In this document: piece after piece, positions 55,301 to 64,000 of the stretch | Layout of the letters: each line of letters opens with the position of its first letter | How positions within the stretch are numbered: the stretch's first letter is position 1 | Origin: Variovorax sp. PAMC28562 | Lineage (GTDB): Bacteria; Pseudomonadota; Gammaproteobacteria; Burkholderiales; Burkholderiaceae_C | DNA: 64,000 nucleotides | Assembly (NCBI RefSeq): GCF_014303735.1 | Contig: NZ_CP060296.1 | Location: 3,865,501 to 3,929,500 of the forward strand | Direction of reading: 5' to 3' | Notes under the pieces: model-generated | What the model saw: only the letters and a program-made list of their open reading frames with translations | Told to the model about the DNA's origin: nothing | The model's database searches: none | Position numbers and translations under genes: made by a program

Positions 55301-55820
55301 CCCGGTCGTTGGCGCTGGCGTTCAAGAATGCAGCAAAGCCGCCTTGGGCCAGCAGCATGGACTTGGTGAAACGGGGGAAGTCGAGGCCGGTGATCTCGGC
55401 CATGCGTTTGAGCTTGTCATTGCTTTGGCTGGTAAGGATCGTCCCTGCGCCGCTGGTCCGGTCGACGCTGGCCAGTTCCACCTTGGGAGCCTGCAACGCA
55501 CCATCGATTTTGTCGCGGGCGCGGCGCTGGCTCCAGAAGGCGCGGTACACAGCGCCCTTCACTTCAAACTCCACCTCGGCCAGGCAATCGGCGGTGTGGC
55601 GCGTCATGATGTCGTTGGCCGACGCGGAGATGCTCTTCAGGCGCGGCGTCTCGTGGTACAGCGCCAGACAGATCGCGTCGAGCAAAGTCGACTTGCCCGC
55701 GCCGGTGGGCCCGGTGATGGCAAACAGGCTGTTGTCGGTAAAGGGGGATTTGGTGAAGTCGATCGCCCACTCACCTTTGAGTGAGTTGAGGTTCTTCAGG
55801 CGCAGACTCAGAATTTTCAT
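52353..55820 (-). CDS. sbcC: Exonuclease subunit SbcC
   Basis: 1155 residues, SMC-like Rad50 homologue. Walker [15 protein letters not shown] (about 38-51), long Gln/Ala-rich coiled coils, the zinc hook CPLCG (about residue 553), then the returning coil and the C-terminal signature [20 protein letters not shown] and Walker [14 protein letters not shown]. With SbcD it cuts hairpins and processes DNA ends. It overlaps sbcD by 4 bp (ATGA). The size is usual for the family. Confidence 0.95.
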   Translation of the reverse strand: MKILSLRLKNLNSLKGEWAIDFTKSPFTDNSLFAITGPTGAGKSTLLDAICLALYHETPRLKSISASANDIMTRHTADCLAEVEFEVKGAVYRAFWSQRRARDKIDGALQAPKVELASVDRTSGAGTILTSQSNDKLKRMAEITGLDFPRFTKSMLLAQGGFAAFLNASANDRAELLEELTGTEIYGEISKKVFDEARHAKQQLEQLKARADGVELLTADKREAMQGDVKRWGDELLGVQAAQQVAQTQRQWQMNLAQSVQDVQTTDAQGTAAAAARETAAPELRRLADSEPAQALKPMHLAWQQAQAACGHSETVLATLRVDRQRETTAHYRQHHLAQTLASRIAQHAQDQLTLTKGEHQQLTDFCAAHPQRAALGERLGSWRQQLEQRHRLQQSLATQRQALQVLQEEQAARSRKLTAQSALVDTALLAKTASASAQQSAQAAQDQRLAGQTPVGLRSLWQAEQGQLNRWQQLEALATQRRELATQQGTLAADVQQGNATIGTQTAAVSALREEYKTVKEQVADKQKLLDQERRIQSLDAHRLALQPGEACPLCGAVEHPAIDAYQALDVSATAATLKLKQDALEKLKTQGEIAAAALAASNARQTERLHSQEKAAQHISQWQTDWAASISQVKTTPALTGDDWHSAEHLAGGHQAVAQALVQLTNDLQAADMGEQTIQRAQAAANQSAQALQAAQGQLALLQQAAEESQLRQAALMQTGRTHQEELATLEASLQATLAEAGYALPVDPKPWLQERDGEWQHWQQTQRQLQALAQAIIRQQAQCDATQAEANLWAQRWTDLQAHADEPALALPAHKEVAADELPAALAACTHDIAILTQTIAALAGRYAQAEAALAQQRTGLLDAEGAWHTALNASPFADAVAFEVALLSEPERQRLSALKDSLNAAQQRASALLQAAREKQAGLEAQAMTPLAAEEIVAQLETLESQRSTLSEQMGAQRALLSSDAQHRQNQQALFAQISAQTAEADIWQRLDGLIGSAKGDKFRKFAQGLTLDHLLHLANRHLARLHGRYLLRLKSTGELELDIVDAWQGDVTRDTRTLSGGEGFLVSLALALALSDLVSHKTSIDSLFLDEGFGSLDGDTLEIALTALDSLNASGKMIGIISHVEALKERIPAQIRVEKGGGIGHSRLMV

Positions 55821-57052
55821 GCTGCACCTTCCGTGAGACCGGTCACGATGGCGCGGTAACGCTGGTTCAAGGCCAACTGCAAGTCCGGCGTCAGTTCTTC
55901 TTGCGCCAACCTGCGCGCAAATACATCGTGGGGGCTGAGTTCATCCAGAGTCTCGGTCACCTCGCCAGCCATGCTGGCTGCCGCATTGCCACGCTGGCGC
56001 CGCACGCGCAAGACCTCCACGGGCAAGCCTTGCGTCATGACCTCGATGCGCGCGGGAAGGTCGGACAAATAGTCGTCTTCCGCGACGGTGACTTCCAGCC
56101 AAACCGGTTGCGCAGCAGACCCTTCAAGAGCGGCTGCGGTGATGGCACTGGCCAGCGCCACCAAGTTGCCGCCGACCGAGATCAACGGCTGAAACCGCGG
56201 CACCATCAGCGGCGTGATGGCCGTCAGCCCGTCCGCGCCCAGGTCCACCAGCAACATCTCTTTTTGCTGGCGCGCTTCGTCGAACCCCAGAGGGATGGGC
56301 GAGCCGCAGTAGCGAATGTGATCGAATCCACCGACCTTTTGCGGCTTGTGAATGTGCCCCAACGCGATGTAGTCCACCGGCGGAAACGCCGACGTGGGAT
56401 AGGCATCGAGGGAGCCCACATAGATCTCACGGACCGACTCATTGCTGGTGGCGCCCACGGTGGTGAGATGCCCGGTGGCGATCAGCGGAACGACGCGGCC
56501 CAATTCGCTTTTCAGTTCCGCTTGCCGCGCACGGCCCGCCTCGTAGACCACTTGGTAATAGGCCTGAATGGCGGCTCGCATGGACTGCTGTTTTTCGTCG
56601 GCGCTCTGCCCGGCCTGGCTCTGCAATACGTCGCGCGGGCGTATGAAGGGAATCGCACAGACGATGCCGCCCGGCTCACCCTTTCCGCCCCGCAGCGGCA
56701 GCACGACGACTTGGCTTGCGGGATCGTCCACCGTCGCGACCACGGTGGAGCTCAGGCAGGCGAGCAATCCGCGGCTTTCGCCCAGTGTCGCAACCGAATC
56801 ATGGTTGCCCCCGAGCAGCAGCAGCGCAACACCTGCGCCGTGCAGTCGAACCACCAATTGGCTGTACAGCTCGCGCGCATAACTTGGGGGAGATCCGGTG
56901 TCAAAGATGTCGCCGGCGATGAGCACCGCATCCACCGCATGCTCATCGACTTGAAGCAGCAGCCAGTCGATCAGGCATTGATGCTCGGCCTGGCGGCTCT
57001 TGCCCATGAAATGCTGGCCCAGATGCCAGTCGGAGGTGTGAAGAATTCGCAT
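55817..57052 (-). CDS. sbcD: Exonuclease subunit SbcD
   Basis: 411 residues, Mre11-type metallophosphoesterase. Motifs in order: [38 protein letters not shown] and [11 protein letters not shown], which supply the two-metal site. The nuclease subunit that acts with SbcC. Start ATG at 57052. The 85 bp before it (57053-57137) contain no gene. Confidence 0.95.
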   Translation of the reverse strand: MRILHTSDWHLGQHFMGKSRQAEHQCLIDWLLLQVDEHAVDAVLIAGDIFDTGSPPSYARELYSQLVVRLHGAGVALLLLGGNHDSVATLGESRGLLACLSSTVVATVDDPASQVVVLPLRGGKGEPGGIVCAIPFIRPRDVLQSQAGQSADEKQQSMRAAIQAYYQVVYEAGRARQAELKSELGRVVPLIATGHLTTVGATSNESVREIYVGSLDAYPTSAFPPVDYIALGHIHKPQKVGGFDHIRYCGSPIPLGFDEARQQKEMLLVDLGADGLTAITPLMVPRFQPLISVGGNLVALASAITAAALEGSAAQPVWLEVTVAEDDYLSDLPARIEVMTQGLPVEVLRVRRQRGNAAASMAGEVTETLDELSPHDVFARRLAQEELTPDLQLALNQRYRAIVTGLTEGAA

Positions 57053-57137
57053 CAGCTCTTGTTCCCTGTCGATCTGTGGCTCATTTTCACCAACTCATCT
57101 TTTGTACTCCTCCCGCCCCCCACCAACTCCTGCAGCA

Positions 57138-57779
57138 TCACCAGCGCAGCAAGCGCGGCCCCGCGACAGCCCCGATCGCAATCGCCAGGACGATACCGCC
57201 CACGTACCAGACCGCCAGGAACGGCGCGGCCAGCTCCATGCAGTGCAGCGCATAGACGCTGCCGCCGATGCCACCCGCCAGTGCACCGGCTGCGGCGCCC
57301 GCAAGCGCAGGGCGGGTCGGCGCCAGGCTTCGCAGCGCGACGATCGCCGCGACGAACACCGGCAAGCCGATCAGACAGATGCTCAATGCGCAGGTCTTCC
57401 AGGTCTGCCCCATCAGCATCGGCATGCGTGCATCGGCGGGCGCGCCAAGCCAGGCGACGGTCGCCAGCAGCCACACACCCACCGCCGGGAGCACCGCAGC
57501 CCACCAGGCACTCCCCACCGGAACGCCGGGCCGCGCCAGCCTCTGCAGCATCACGAAACCGGCGACAGCGATGCAGGCCGGGAAAAGCAGCTTGAACCAG
57601 AACATCGGCCAGAACATGACCTCGACAAGATCACGCCGGAGGCCGTATTCGGCAAACAGGATCACCAGCGACAGCGGCAAGCCGACGGCCACCGCCCAGG
57701 TCATGCGCCGCGACGCCGCATGCCGTGGCACGGGCGCCACGCCATTGGCGAGCATCGTCACGAGATCGTCGGTCTTCAT
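57138..57779 (-). CDS. NrsF-type (DUF1109) membrane anti-sigma factor
   Basis: 213 residues from the ATG at 57779. A short cytosolic N-terminus (MKTDDLVTMLANGVAPVPRHAA) is followed by six hydrophobic helices. This matches DUF1109/NrsF, which holds an ECF sigma factor at the membrane, as in Caulobacter SigF-NrsF. It overlaps the sigma gene stop by 4 bp, which supports the pair. Confidence 0.85.
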   Translation of the reverse strand: MKTDDLVTMLANGVAPVPRHAASRRMTWAVAVGLPLSLVILFAEYGLRRDLVEVMFWPMFWFKLLFPACIAVAGFVMLQRLARPGVPVGSAWWAAVLPAVGVWLLATVAWLGAPADARMPMLMGQTWKTCALSICLIGLPVFVAAIVALRSLAPTRPALAGAAAGALAGGIGGSVYALHCMELAAPFLAVWYVGGIVLAIAIGAVAGPRLLRW

Positions 57780-58372
57780 GGCGCGCTCCTGAATCGTGCA
57801 GCCAGCGCCTTCAGGCCGCGGTGCACGTTGACCTTGACGGCCGACTCCGACATGCCGATGAGCCGCGAGGTCTCGGCGACCGACAGCCCTTCGAGCTTGA
57901 CGTGGACGATCGGCAGGCGTTGCCGGTCGGGCAGCGTGGCGAGCAGGCCGCCGAGGTCGCGCCGGGCATCGCTGGCATCGGTGGCCGAGGCTGCGAACAC
58001 CTCGATCTCGTCGTCGAGCGGAACGTGCAAGGCCTCGCGGCCCGACTTGGCGCGCAGCAAGTCGATCATCTTGTAGCGGGCAATGGCGTGAACCCAGGCC
58101 GTCAGGGGCTGGTCGGACTGGTACGTGTGACGCTGGTTGTGCATTGCGAGCAGGCATTCCTGTACGAGGTCTTCGACCTCATCGGGCCAGCCGAACAGGC
58201 GCTTGCCCAAAAACGCGCGAAGGTGCGCGCCGAGTTTCGACAGGAACGCGTGGTACGCCGCGGCGTCTCCGGCAAGTCCACGAAGGAACAAGTCACGAAG
58301 GACGGTCTCGACCGTTTCGCCGGCATTGGCGCCGCGCACACCCGTCGCGCTGTCCCTTGTTATTCGTGGCAT
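57776..58372 (-). CDS. ECF RNA polymerase sigma factor (SigF-like)
   Basis: 198 residues. Region 2 has EDLVQECLLAMHNQRHTYQ and LTAWVHAIARYKMIDLLRA (the -10 recognition helix); region 4 has LPDRQRLPIVHVKLEGLSVAETSRLIGMSESAVKVNVHRGLKAL (the -35 helix-turn-helix). It is paired with the DUF1109 anti-sigma factor downstream. In related bacteria such pairs respond to oxidative or metal stress; the target here is unknown. The divergent gap 58373-58482 may hold its autoregulated promoter. Confidence 0.9.
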   Translation of the reverse strand: MPRITRDSATGVRGANAGETVETVLRDLFLRGLAGDAAAYHAFLSKLGAHLRAFLGKRLFGWPDEVEDLVQECLLAMHNQRHTYQSDQPLTAWVHAIARYKMIDLLRAKSGREALHVPLDDEIEVFAASATDASDARRDLGGLLATLPDRQRLPIVHVKLEGLSVAETSRLIGMSESAVKVNVHRGLKALAARFRSAP

Positions 58373-58482
58373 GGGGTGGAACGGTTACGGCACTGGCGAA
58401 AAAAGAGGTCTAAGAATTGTGCCGTGCGCTGGCTTGCCAGTTCACAAGGGGGTCGCTACATTGATGTTTTTGAGGGCTTGCA

Positions 58483-59883
58483 ATGTCTGTTGATGCCGTT
58501 TCGATTCCTTCTCTTGTTCCCGCTGCGTCCGCTGTTTCCGGTCCTCCGTCGCTGATGTTTTCTCTTTCGCCCGACATTGCAGTTTCCGTCGACATCCCCG
58601 TTGGCGGCGCCTTGCCCTCACCGCTGCCGGCCGTCCCTGCAGCACCAGCTCAACGCCACATCCGGCTCACCTCGCACAGTGGCGGCTTCGGCGCGCTGCC
58701 CATCCATTGGGCAGCGGCCAGCGCGGCCGAACGCGGTCCGGTCGTCGGCACCACGACCTCGCGCGCGCACCGCAACGTCATCGGCACCCACAGCGGCTCG
58801 TACAGCGTGTATCGCGCGCTCGCCGTCGCGGCCGGCGCACTCAAGCGCGAGCATCGCGCCGACCTGACCAACACCGCGCCGACAGACCTCATCGGCCCCT
58901 ACCCGCAGTGGAGCGAGCCCGGCAAGATCGTCTCGCTTGACCCTTGGGGCGCGCTGGTGGCCGATGTGTTTTCGGGCGAGCTCGCGGCCGGCTACGACAT
59001 TCGTCCGACCATCGCGATCACGCAGGCCCACGTCATCCTGCCGGAGGTAATCGAGGCGCTGCAAAGCGGACGCCTCAAGGCCGACGGCAAGTTCCTGACC
59101 GCCGGCGGTGCCGCGATGGTGACCAAGGCGGCGATCGAGCCCGTCTGGTTTTTGCCAGACGTTGCCAGGCGCTTCGGTTGCAGCGAAACCGATCTGCGCC
59201 GCACGCTGTTCGAAGAGACCGGCGGCATGTACCCCGAGCTGGTCACGCGCTCCGATCTTGAAGTGTTCTTGCCACCCATCGGCGGACAGACGCTCTACAT
59301 CTTCGGCAACCCGCGCGACCTGGCGAATCCGGAGGTCGAACTCACCGCGCGCATCCACGACGAGTGCAACGGCTCCGACGTGTTCGGCTCCGACATCTGC
59401 ACCTGCCGACCGTATTTGACCCATGCCATCGAGGAATGCATTCAGGGCGCGCAACGGGGCGGCGTCGGGCTGGTGGCGTACTCACGCAAGGAGGGCCGGG
59501 CATTGGGCGAGGTCACCAAGTTCTTGGTCTACAACGCGCGCAAGCGCCAGGTCGGCGGCGACACGGCAGACCAGTATTTCGCGCGGACGGAATGCGTGGC
59601 CGGCGTACAGGACATGCGCTTTCAGGAGCTGATGCCCGATGTCTTCCACTGGCTCGGCATCCGGAAGATTCACCGGCTGGTTTCGATGAGCAATCTCAAG
59701 TACGACGCCATCACCGGCTCCGGCATCGAGATCGGCGAGCGAGTCAACATTCCGGACGACCTGATCCCGGCCGACGCGAAGGTCGAGATGGACGCCAAGA
59801 AAGCCGCCGGCTACTTCACACCAGGCCATGTGCCCAATGCCGATGAGCTGAAGCAGGCCAAAGGTCGGGGGCTCGCGCAATGA
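58483..59883 (+). CDS. GTP cyclohydrolase II-like protein of the URC uracil catabolism pathway
   Basis: 466 residues, RibA-like domain in the C-terminal half. The zinc Cys set is in HDECNGSDVFGSDICTCRPYL, and the GTP/catalytic region in YSRKEGRALGEVTKFLVYN. The N-terminal 200 residues (HIRLTSHSGGFGALPIHWAAA, VVGTTTSRAHRNVIGTHSGSY) are those of URC1-type proteins, not RibA. It is followed, with 4-bp overlap, by the DUF1688 gene, its usual partner. The first 65 residues are low complexity; GAGGG 8 bases before 58483 supports this start. Confidence 0.85.
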   Translation: MSVDAVSIPSLVPAASAVSGPPSLMFSLSPDIAVSVDIPVGGALPSPLPAVPAAPAQRHIRLTSHSGGFGALPIHWAAASAAERGPVVGTTTSRAHRNVIGTHSGSYSVYRALAVAAGALKREHRADLTNTAPTDLIGPYPQWSEPGKIVSLDPWGALVADVFSGELAAGYDIRPTIAITQAHVILPEVIEALQSGRLKADGKFLTAGGAAMVTKAAIEPVWFLPDVARRFGCSETDLRRTLFEETGGMYPELVTRSDLEVFLPPIGGQTLYIFGNPRDLANPEVELTARIHDECNGSDVFGSDICTCRPYLTHAIEECIQGAQRGGVGLVAYSRKEGRALGEVTKFLVYNARKRQVGGDTADQYFARTECVAGVQDMRFQELMPDVFHWLGIRKIHRLVSMSNLKYDAITGSGIEIGERVNIPDDLIPADAKVEMDAKKAAGYFTPGHVPNADELKQAKGRGLAQ

Positions 59884-61304
59884 GCCGCGACAACTATGGC
59901 GTCGACCCCGAGCGGCCGACACACAACGCAGCCGTTCGAAGTGCGGACGCGGAAGGCCATGTCGATCCGATCGTCGAGCTGACCGACGACAGCAGTCATG
60001 CGGCGGGCGCTGCGGCGCTGTTGCGCACCACGGCGGCTGTCCGCGAACGCTCGGCCGCCTTGTTGGCACGCGCGCGGCGCGGCGAGTCGGCGTGGTTCAC
60101 CATCGGCAACGACAGCACCATCGAAGATGCGGCACGGGCCGTGGCAGAAGTAACGCTCGAACGATACCCGTGGGACACGATTCCGTACCACAGCCGCTGG
60201 CGCCATTTCGAGGCCGGTGGCGTCGACCGGCTGGCCGAGTTGAACACCCTGTTGGGCGAAGCCGCGACATCCCGTGAACGTGCCCGCGCGCAGATCGATC
60301 TGGCGTTGGTCAGCGTGTTGCTCGACGCCGGCGCCGGGCCCGATTGGCGCTATATCGAAACGGCCTTCGGCGACGAAGAAGGGCAGAGCTTCTCGCGCTC
60401 AGAGGGCTTGGCCGTGGCGAGCTTTCATGCGTTCACCAGCGGCCTGTTTTCATCGGATCCCGACCGTCCGCTGCAGGCCGACGCGGCCGGTCTGAAGGCA
60501 CTCGTCACAGACCGTCTCGGCGACGCATTGCAAGTGAGCGAAGCAAATCCGCTGATCGGCCTTGCCGGGCGCGCGATGCTGTTGCGCAGGCTCGGCGAGG
60601 CGATGACCGAGCAGCCCGAGGTGTTCGGCGATAGCGGCCGGCCCGGTGGACTGTTCGACGCGCTGGTCGGCCCGTACGGCCCCGCCGCGCCACCGACGGC
60701 CGAGGTCACGGCGCACGAGATTCTGTCGCTGTTGCTCGATTCGTTGTCGGGCATCTGGCCGGCATCCAACGCCATCGACAGCCTGGCCGCCGACGGCAGC
60801 GACAACGTCGGCGGCTTTGCCTCCAGCGACCGGGCATTGGCGCTCGGCGATTGCTGGCGCCACAGCGCAGTGATCGGCCCCGGCTTGACCAATGGATGGA
60901 TGCCGTTTCACAAGCTTTCGCAATGGCTGACCTATTCATTGCTGGAGCCGTTTGCGTGGGCCGGCGTCAAGGTGCGGCATCTGGAGACGCTGACCGCACT
61001 GCCCGAATACCGCAACGGCGGCCTGCTGATCGACAGTCAGGTCATCGTGCCGAAGGATCCGGCGTTTCTCGAACGCAGCTGGAAGGTCGGCGACGAGTTC
61101 ATCGTGGAGTGGCGCGCGCTCACGGTGGCGCTGCTCGATGAACTGGCACCGCGTATGCGCAAGTTGCTGAACCGCACGGAAGAAGATATGCCGCTGGCGT
61201 GCGTGCTCGAAGGCGGCACGTGGGCAGCGGGCCGCGCATCGGCGCAGCGCCTGCGCAACGGCGCACCGCCACTGATGATCGAGAGCGACGGCACCGTCTT
61301 CTAG
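59880..61304 (+). CDS. DUF1688 (URC4-like) uracil catabolism protein
   Basis: 474 residues. RSAALLARARRGESAWFTI, DTIPYHSRWRHFEAGGVDRL, GAGPDWRY and LTNGWMPFHKLSQWLTYSLLEP are DUF1688 blocks, the family of yeast URC4. In Lachancea kluyveri URC1 and URC4 act in a pyrimidine-degradation route using uridine/UMP. The overlap with the GTP cyclohydrolase II-like gene supports a shared pathway. No upp, transporter or regulator gene of the pathway is seen next to them in this window. Confidence 0.87.
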   Translation: MSRDNYGVDPERPTHNAAVRSADAEGHVDPIVELTDDSSHAAGAAALLRTTAAVRERSAALLARARRGESAWFTIGNDSTIEDAARAVAEVTLERYPWDTIPYHSRWRHFEAGGVDRLAELNTLLGEAATSRERARAQIDLALVSVLLDAGAGPDWRYIETAFGDEEGQSFSRSEGLAVASFHAFTSGLFSSDPDRPLQADAAGLKALVTDRLGDALQVSEANPLIGLAGRAMLLRRLGEAMTEQPEVFGDSGRPGGLFDALVGPYGPAAPPTAEVTAHEILSLLLDSLSGIWPASNAIDSLAADGSDNVGGFASSDRALALGDCWRHSAVIGPGLTNGWMPFHKLSQWLTYSLLEPFAWAGVKVRHLETLTALPEYRNGGLLIDSQVIVPKDPAFLERSWKVGDEFIVEWRALTVALLDELAPRMRKLLNRTEEDMPLACVLEGGTWAAGRASAQRLRNGAPPLMIESDGTVF

Positions 61305-61394
61305 GGACGAATTCGACCTGCAGATCCAAACGGCATCGGGCTGCGTAACAGCTCTGGAATCACACACATCGTGTGCCCGGAGAAAAAAGCGCAC

Positions 61395-62438
61395 ATGTCG
61401 CAAAACACTGCCACCGCGATCCATTGGGTCGAACAGGGCTACGTGCCAGACCGAGTCGTGCGGGCAGGCATCCGCCGCCTATTGAAAGCGCGGGTGGTCG
61501 AGCTGGAAAGCGCCGACACCGAATCCACGTCTGACCAGACCAACGATTTTCTCGCAACAATGCGCAGTGCTGAACTGGCGCCTCTGCCCGAAAAGGCCAA
61601 CGAGCAGCACTACGAAGTGCCGGCCGCGTTCTTCGGCGCCGTACTCGGCAAGCATCGTAAATACAGCGGTTGCTATTGGCCCGACGGCGTCGACACGCTC
61701 GAAGCGGCCGAGGCGGCCTCGCTCAACGCAACATGCGAACGCGCTGGCCTGAAAGATGGGCAGCAGGTGCTGGAACTCGGTTGCGGCTGGGGTTCGCTGA
61801 CGCTCTTCATGGCCCAGCGCTATCCCGGCAGCCAGATCACCGCACTGTCGAATTCCAGCTCCCAGCGCGAGTACATCGAATCCGAAGCGACGCGGCGCGG
61901 GCTGACCAACGTTCGAGTGCTCACCCGCGACTTCAACGTCTTCAGCAGCGACGAGCAGTTCGACCGCATCGTGTCGATCGAGATGTTCGAGCATCTGCGG
62001 AACTGGCCGCGCGCATTCGCCAACGTCGCCTCATGGTTGAGGCCAGGCGGCCGCTTCTTCATGCACGTGTTCGCGCACCGCGACGCGCCCTATCCCTTCG
62101 TCGAGCGCGATGCCAGCGACTGGATGAGCAAGCACTTTTTCTCTGGCGGCATGATGCCCAGCGACGACCTTGCATTGCACTGCCAGGACGACTTGCGCCT
62201 GCTGCGACGCTGGCGCTGGAACGGCACGCACTACCAGCGCACGTCGGCAGCGTGGCTGCGCAACATGGACGCTCACCGCAGCGAACTGATGCCGCTGTTC
62301 GAGAGCACCTATGGTGGTGAAGCCAACGTGTGGTGGACGCGGTGGCGCCTGTTCTTCATGTCGGTCGAAGAGCTGTTCGGTTACGACGACGGCCAGCGGT
62401 GGTGGGTCAGCCACTATCTGTTCGAGAAGCGCGCGTGA
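61395..62438 (+). CDS. Cyclopropane-fatty-acid synthase-like SAM methyltransferase
   Basis: 347 residues. HYEVPAAFFGAVLGKHRKYSGCYW is the CFA-synthase-family lead-in, VLELGCGWGSLTLFMAQRY the SAM motif I, and IVSIEMFEHLRNW the active-site region. I use the ATG at 61395 (MSQNTATA); GTG at 61371 is possible. The following genes DUF2878, DUF1295 and a DUF6134-like gene overlap in series, as in lipid-modifying operons. It probably methylates unsaturated acyl chains rather than making cyclopropane, as an inference from the neighbours. Confidence 0.82.
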   Translation: MSQNTATAIHWVEQGYVPDRVVRAGIRRLLKARVVELESADTESTSDQTNDFLATMRSAELAPLPEKANEQHYEVPAAFFGAVLGKHRKYSGCYWPDGVDTLEAAEAASLNATCERAGLKDGQQVLELGCGWGSLTLFMAQRYPGSQITALSNSSSQREYIESEATRRGLTNVRVLTRDFNVFSSDEQFDRIVSIEMFEHLRNWPRAFANVASWLRPGGRFFMHVFAHRDAPYPFVERDASDWMSKHFFSGGMMPSDDLALHCQDDLRLLRRWRWNGTHYQRTSAAWLRNMDAHRSELMPLFESTYGGEANVWWTRWRLFFMSVEELFGYDDGQRWWVSHYLFEKRA

Positions 62439-63022
62439 CAGTCGCTCCCGCGCAACCAACGCGCCTCATGCAACTCGCGAACGTGGTGTTGGCGCAGATC
62501 GGCTGGTTCGCGGCAGTACTCGGTGCCGCGCACGACCGGCCGCTCTGGGGATTGGCATGCGGGCTCGCGGTGATCGCATGGCACATCGCTGTTTCCTCGC
62601 GACCTGCGCAGGAGGCTGCACTCGTTGCGCTGGTTTGCCTGATCGGCTTTGCATCGGAGACGATTCATGTCGCGCTGGGCAACATCGGCTATCCGTCGGG
62701 ACAACCGTTGGCCCATCTGCCGCCCTATTGGATGATCGGTCTTTGGGGCTTGTTCGCGATCCAGTTGAACGTGACGTTGCGCTGGCTGCGCCCGCGTTTG
62801 TGGTTGGCCGCCGTGCTCGGCGCTATTGCCGGCCCAGCCTCTTTTGCGTCGGGCGTGCGGCTTGGCGGCGCATCGTTCATTCATGCCACGCCGGCCGTGG
62901 CCGAACTGGTCATTGGCTGGGCCTTGCTGATGCCACTGCTGGTCTGGTTGTCGATGCGATTCGATGGCGTGATCGTCGAGGCCGTCGTACACACCGATAT
63001 TCCGGAGACTGCTCATGCGTGA
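62435..63022 (+). CDS. DUF2878 membrane protein
   Basis: 195 residues, GTG start inside the previous stop (GTGA). About five hydrophobic helices with LANVVLAQIGWFAAVLGAA, GNIGYPSGQPLAHLPPYWMIGLWGLFA and FASGVRLGGASF, the DUF2878 pattern. Inner membrane protein of unknown function, overlapping the DUF1295 gene by 8 bp. Confidence 0.82.
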   Translation: MTVAPAQPTRLMQLANVVLAQIGWFAAVLGAAHDRPLWGLACGLAVIAWHIAVSSRPAQEAALVALVCLIGFASETIHVALGNIGYPSGQPLAHLPPYWMIGLWGLFAIQLNVTLRWLRPRLWLAAVLGAIAGPASFASGVRLGGASFIHATPAVAELVIGWALLMPLLVWLSMRFDGVIVEAVVHTDIPETAHA

Positions 63023-63842
63023 TGTGATTGCAATGTGGCCGATAGCCTTGACTGGATTGGGCGTTACCGCCGTGCTGGCAGTGTTGACCTGGCTGGTGAG
63101 CCTGTCGCGCACCGACGTGAGTCTGGTCGACCGCATGTGGCCGATCTTGATCGCAGGCGCGGGGTGCGTTTACTTCGTGCTGACGCCGGCGCCGGGCGTT
63201 CGAAGCGTTTGCATGATCGCCGTCGCGGTCGCGTGGGCATTGCGCCTCAGTCTGTTCATCACGGTACGCAATTGGGGGCACGGGGAAGATCGCCGCTATC
63301 AGGAAATCCGCGCCCGCAACCAGCCGAACTTCGGGTTCAAAAGCCTGTACCTCATCTTCGCTTTGCAGGTGGTGCTCGCGTGGATCGTCTCGGCTCCGTT
63401 GTTCGTGGGCGTAGTCGCGGGAACGACCGTTGGCGTTGTTGCATCGAACCCGCTCGGCTTGCTCGATGGGGCGGGCATGGCGATCGCGATCTTCGGCGTC
63501 GTTTTCGAGGCCATCGGTGACCAGCAGATGGCCACGTTCAAGTCCGACCCCGCCCACAAAGGACAGGTCATGGACCGCGGCCTGTGGCGCTATACCAGAC
63601 ACCCCAACTACTTCGGCGAGGCATGCGTCTGGTGGGGACTGTGGCTGATGGCGCTGTCCGCTGCAGGTTGGGGCGGCGCGTGGAGCGTCGTTTCGCCGCT
63701 GCTCATGACGGTACTGCTGCTCAAGGTGTCCGGCGTGACGCTGCTCGAAAAAGACATTGCTGAGCGCCGACCTAAGTACCGTGAATACGTCGAGCGGACC
63801 AACGCATTCGTGCCGGGCCCGCCGCGCAAAGGTACGCCATGA
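63015..63842 (+). CDS. DUF1295 (steroid 5-alpha-reductase-like) membrane protein
   Basis: 275 residues with about six membrane helices. The C-terminal RGLWRYTRHPNYFGEACVWWGLWL is the hallmark of the DUF1295/ICMT-type NADPH-binding region; NWGHGEDRRYQEIRARN precedes it. A lipid reductase role is likely by family. It overlaps the next gene by 4 bp. Confidence 0.87.
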   Translation: MRDVIAMWPIALTGLGVTAVLAVLTWLVSLSRTDVSLVDRMWPILIAGAGCVYFVLTPAPGVRSVCMIAVAVAWALRLSLFITVRNWGHGEDRRYQEIRARNQPNFGFKSLYLIFALQVVLAWIVSAPLFVGVVAGTTVGVVASNPLGLLDGAGMAIAIFGVVFEAIGDQQMATFKSDPAHKGQVMDRGLWRYTRHPNYFGEACVWWGLWLMALSAAGWGGAWSVVSPLLMTVLLLKVSGVTLLEKDIAERRPKYREYVERTNAFVPGPPRKGTP

Positions 63843-64000
63843 AAGCGCTGCATGCTGCCCATGCCGGCAAAACGCTGGCGCTGTCGCTGTCGTTCGGACT
63901 GCTGGCAACGGCACCGAGCCATGCGGCGACAGCACCGACCGGCGAATGGAATTTCGTTGCCTCGCTGAACGACAAACCCATTGGGGAACACCGCTTCAAT
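63839..64000 (+). CDS. DUF6134-like exported protein (partial, runs off the window)
   Basis: 54 residues seen. A signal peptide (TLALSLSFGLLATAPSHAA) precedes EWNFVASLNDKPIGEHRFN, which resembles DUF6134-type proteins found next to DUF1295 and DUF2878. The start overlaps the DUF1295 stop (ATGA). The gene is cut by the window edge. Confidence 0.65.
   Translation, partial: MKALHAAHAGKTLALSLSFGLLATAPSHAATAPTGEWNFVASLNDKPIGEHRFN

Noticed and set aside
55901..57595. 564-residue open frame on the plus strand
   Set aside because: Shadow of sbcD on the other strand; no recognisable domain.
1..64000. CRISPR arrays, rRNA genes, prophage structural genes
   Set aside because: I saw no regularly spaced direct repeats, no rRNA-like segments and no phage morphogenesis proteins.

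Overview
The window is a GC-rich chromosomal segment of a betaproteobacterium, most likely Burkholderiales, family Comamonadaceae, and probably Variovorax-like. The basis is gene content and order (dapC-dapD-dapE, tolB-pal-cpoB, nadD-rsfS-rlmH-maf-rng), the protein sequences themselves, and a complete cluster for a xanthomonadin/aryl-polyene type yellow pigment. This assignment is inference from reading, not from a search.

Layout. (1) 1-6.3 kb is a decayed polymorphic-toxin (RHS/LysM) locus on the minus strand. It holds a toxin tail split by an IS1634-type element (3191-5206, 18-bp perfect terminal repeats, 6-bp target duplication), a SUKH-like immunity gene, a promoterless RHS core fragment and the stub of a PIN toxin gene. 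(2) 6.4-16.6 kb (+) carries lysine biosynthesis genes (dapC, dapD, dapE), a PilU-type ATPase, prmB, an M14 peptidase, an ABC-F ATPase and small hypotheticals. (3) 16.7-20.4 kb (-) has tRNA-Lys(TTT), tcdA, cpoB, pal and tolB; msbA is divergent at 20.5 kb. (4) 22.5-29.4 kb (-) is a tightly overlapping housekeeping run: yebC, purD, hemF, nadD, rsfS, rlmH, maf, rng.

(5) 29.6-45.6 kb is an aryl-polyene cluster in two convergent operons. The plus operon holds a halogenase-like flavoprotein, FkbO/Hyg5-type chorismatase, PlsC acyltransferase, GT2, PAP2 protein, ACP and ketosynthase. The minus operon holds ACP, a membrane protein, a ligase-dehydratase fusion, LpxL-like acyltransferase, LolA-like carrier, MMPL exporter, deacetylase, methyltransferase, hotdog dehydratase and ketoreductase. 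The chorismatase should make the hydroxybenzoate starter, the ligase should load it on an ACP, the ketosynthase, reductase and dehydratases should build the polyene, and MMPL with LolA should move the product to the outer membrane.

(6) 45.7-52.3 kb is accessory. A HerA-like ATPase gene is followed by the stub of a NERD-domain gene, which is interrupted by an AT-rich insert of about 2.8 kb. The insert carries a two-gene system: a SAM-methyltransferase-like protein and a YVDD reverse transcriptase. This is my main candidate for an undescribed (defence-type) system. DUF1993 and DUF4143 ATPase genes follow. (7) 52.4-64 kb holds sbcC-sbcD, an ECF sigma/NrsF pair, a URC-type uracil catabolism pair (GTP cyclohydrolase II-like plus DUF1688), and a lipid-modification operon (CFA-like methyltransferase, DUF2878, DUF1295, DUF6134-like) running off the window end.
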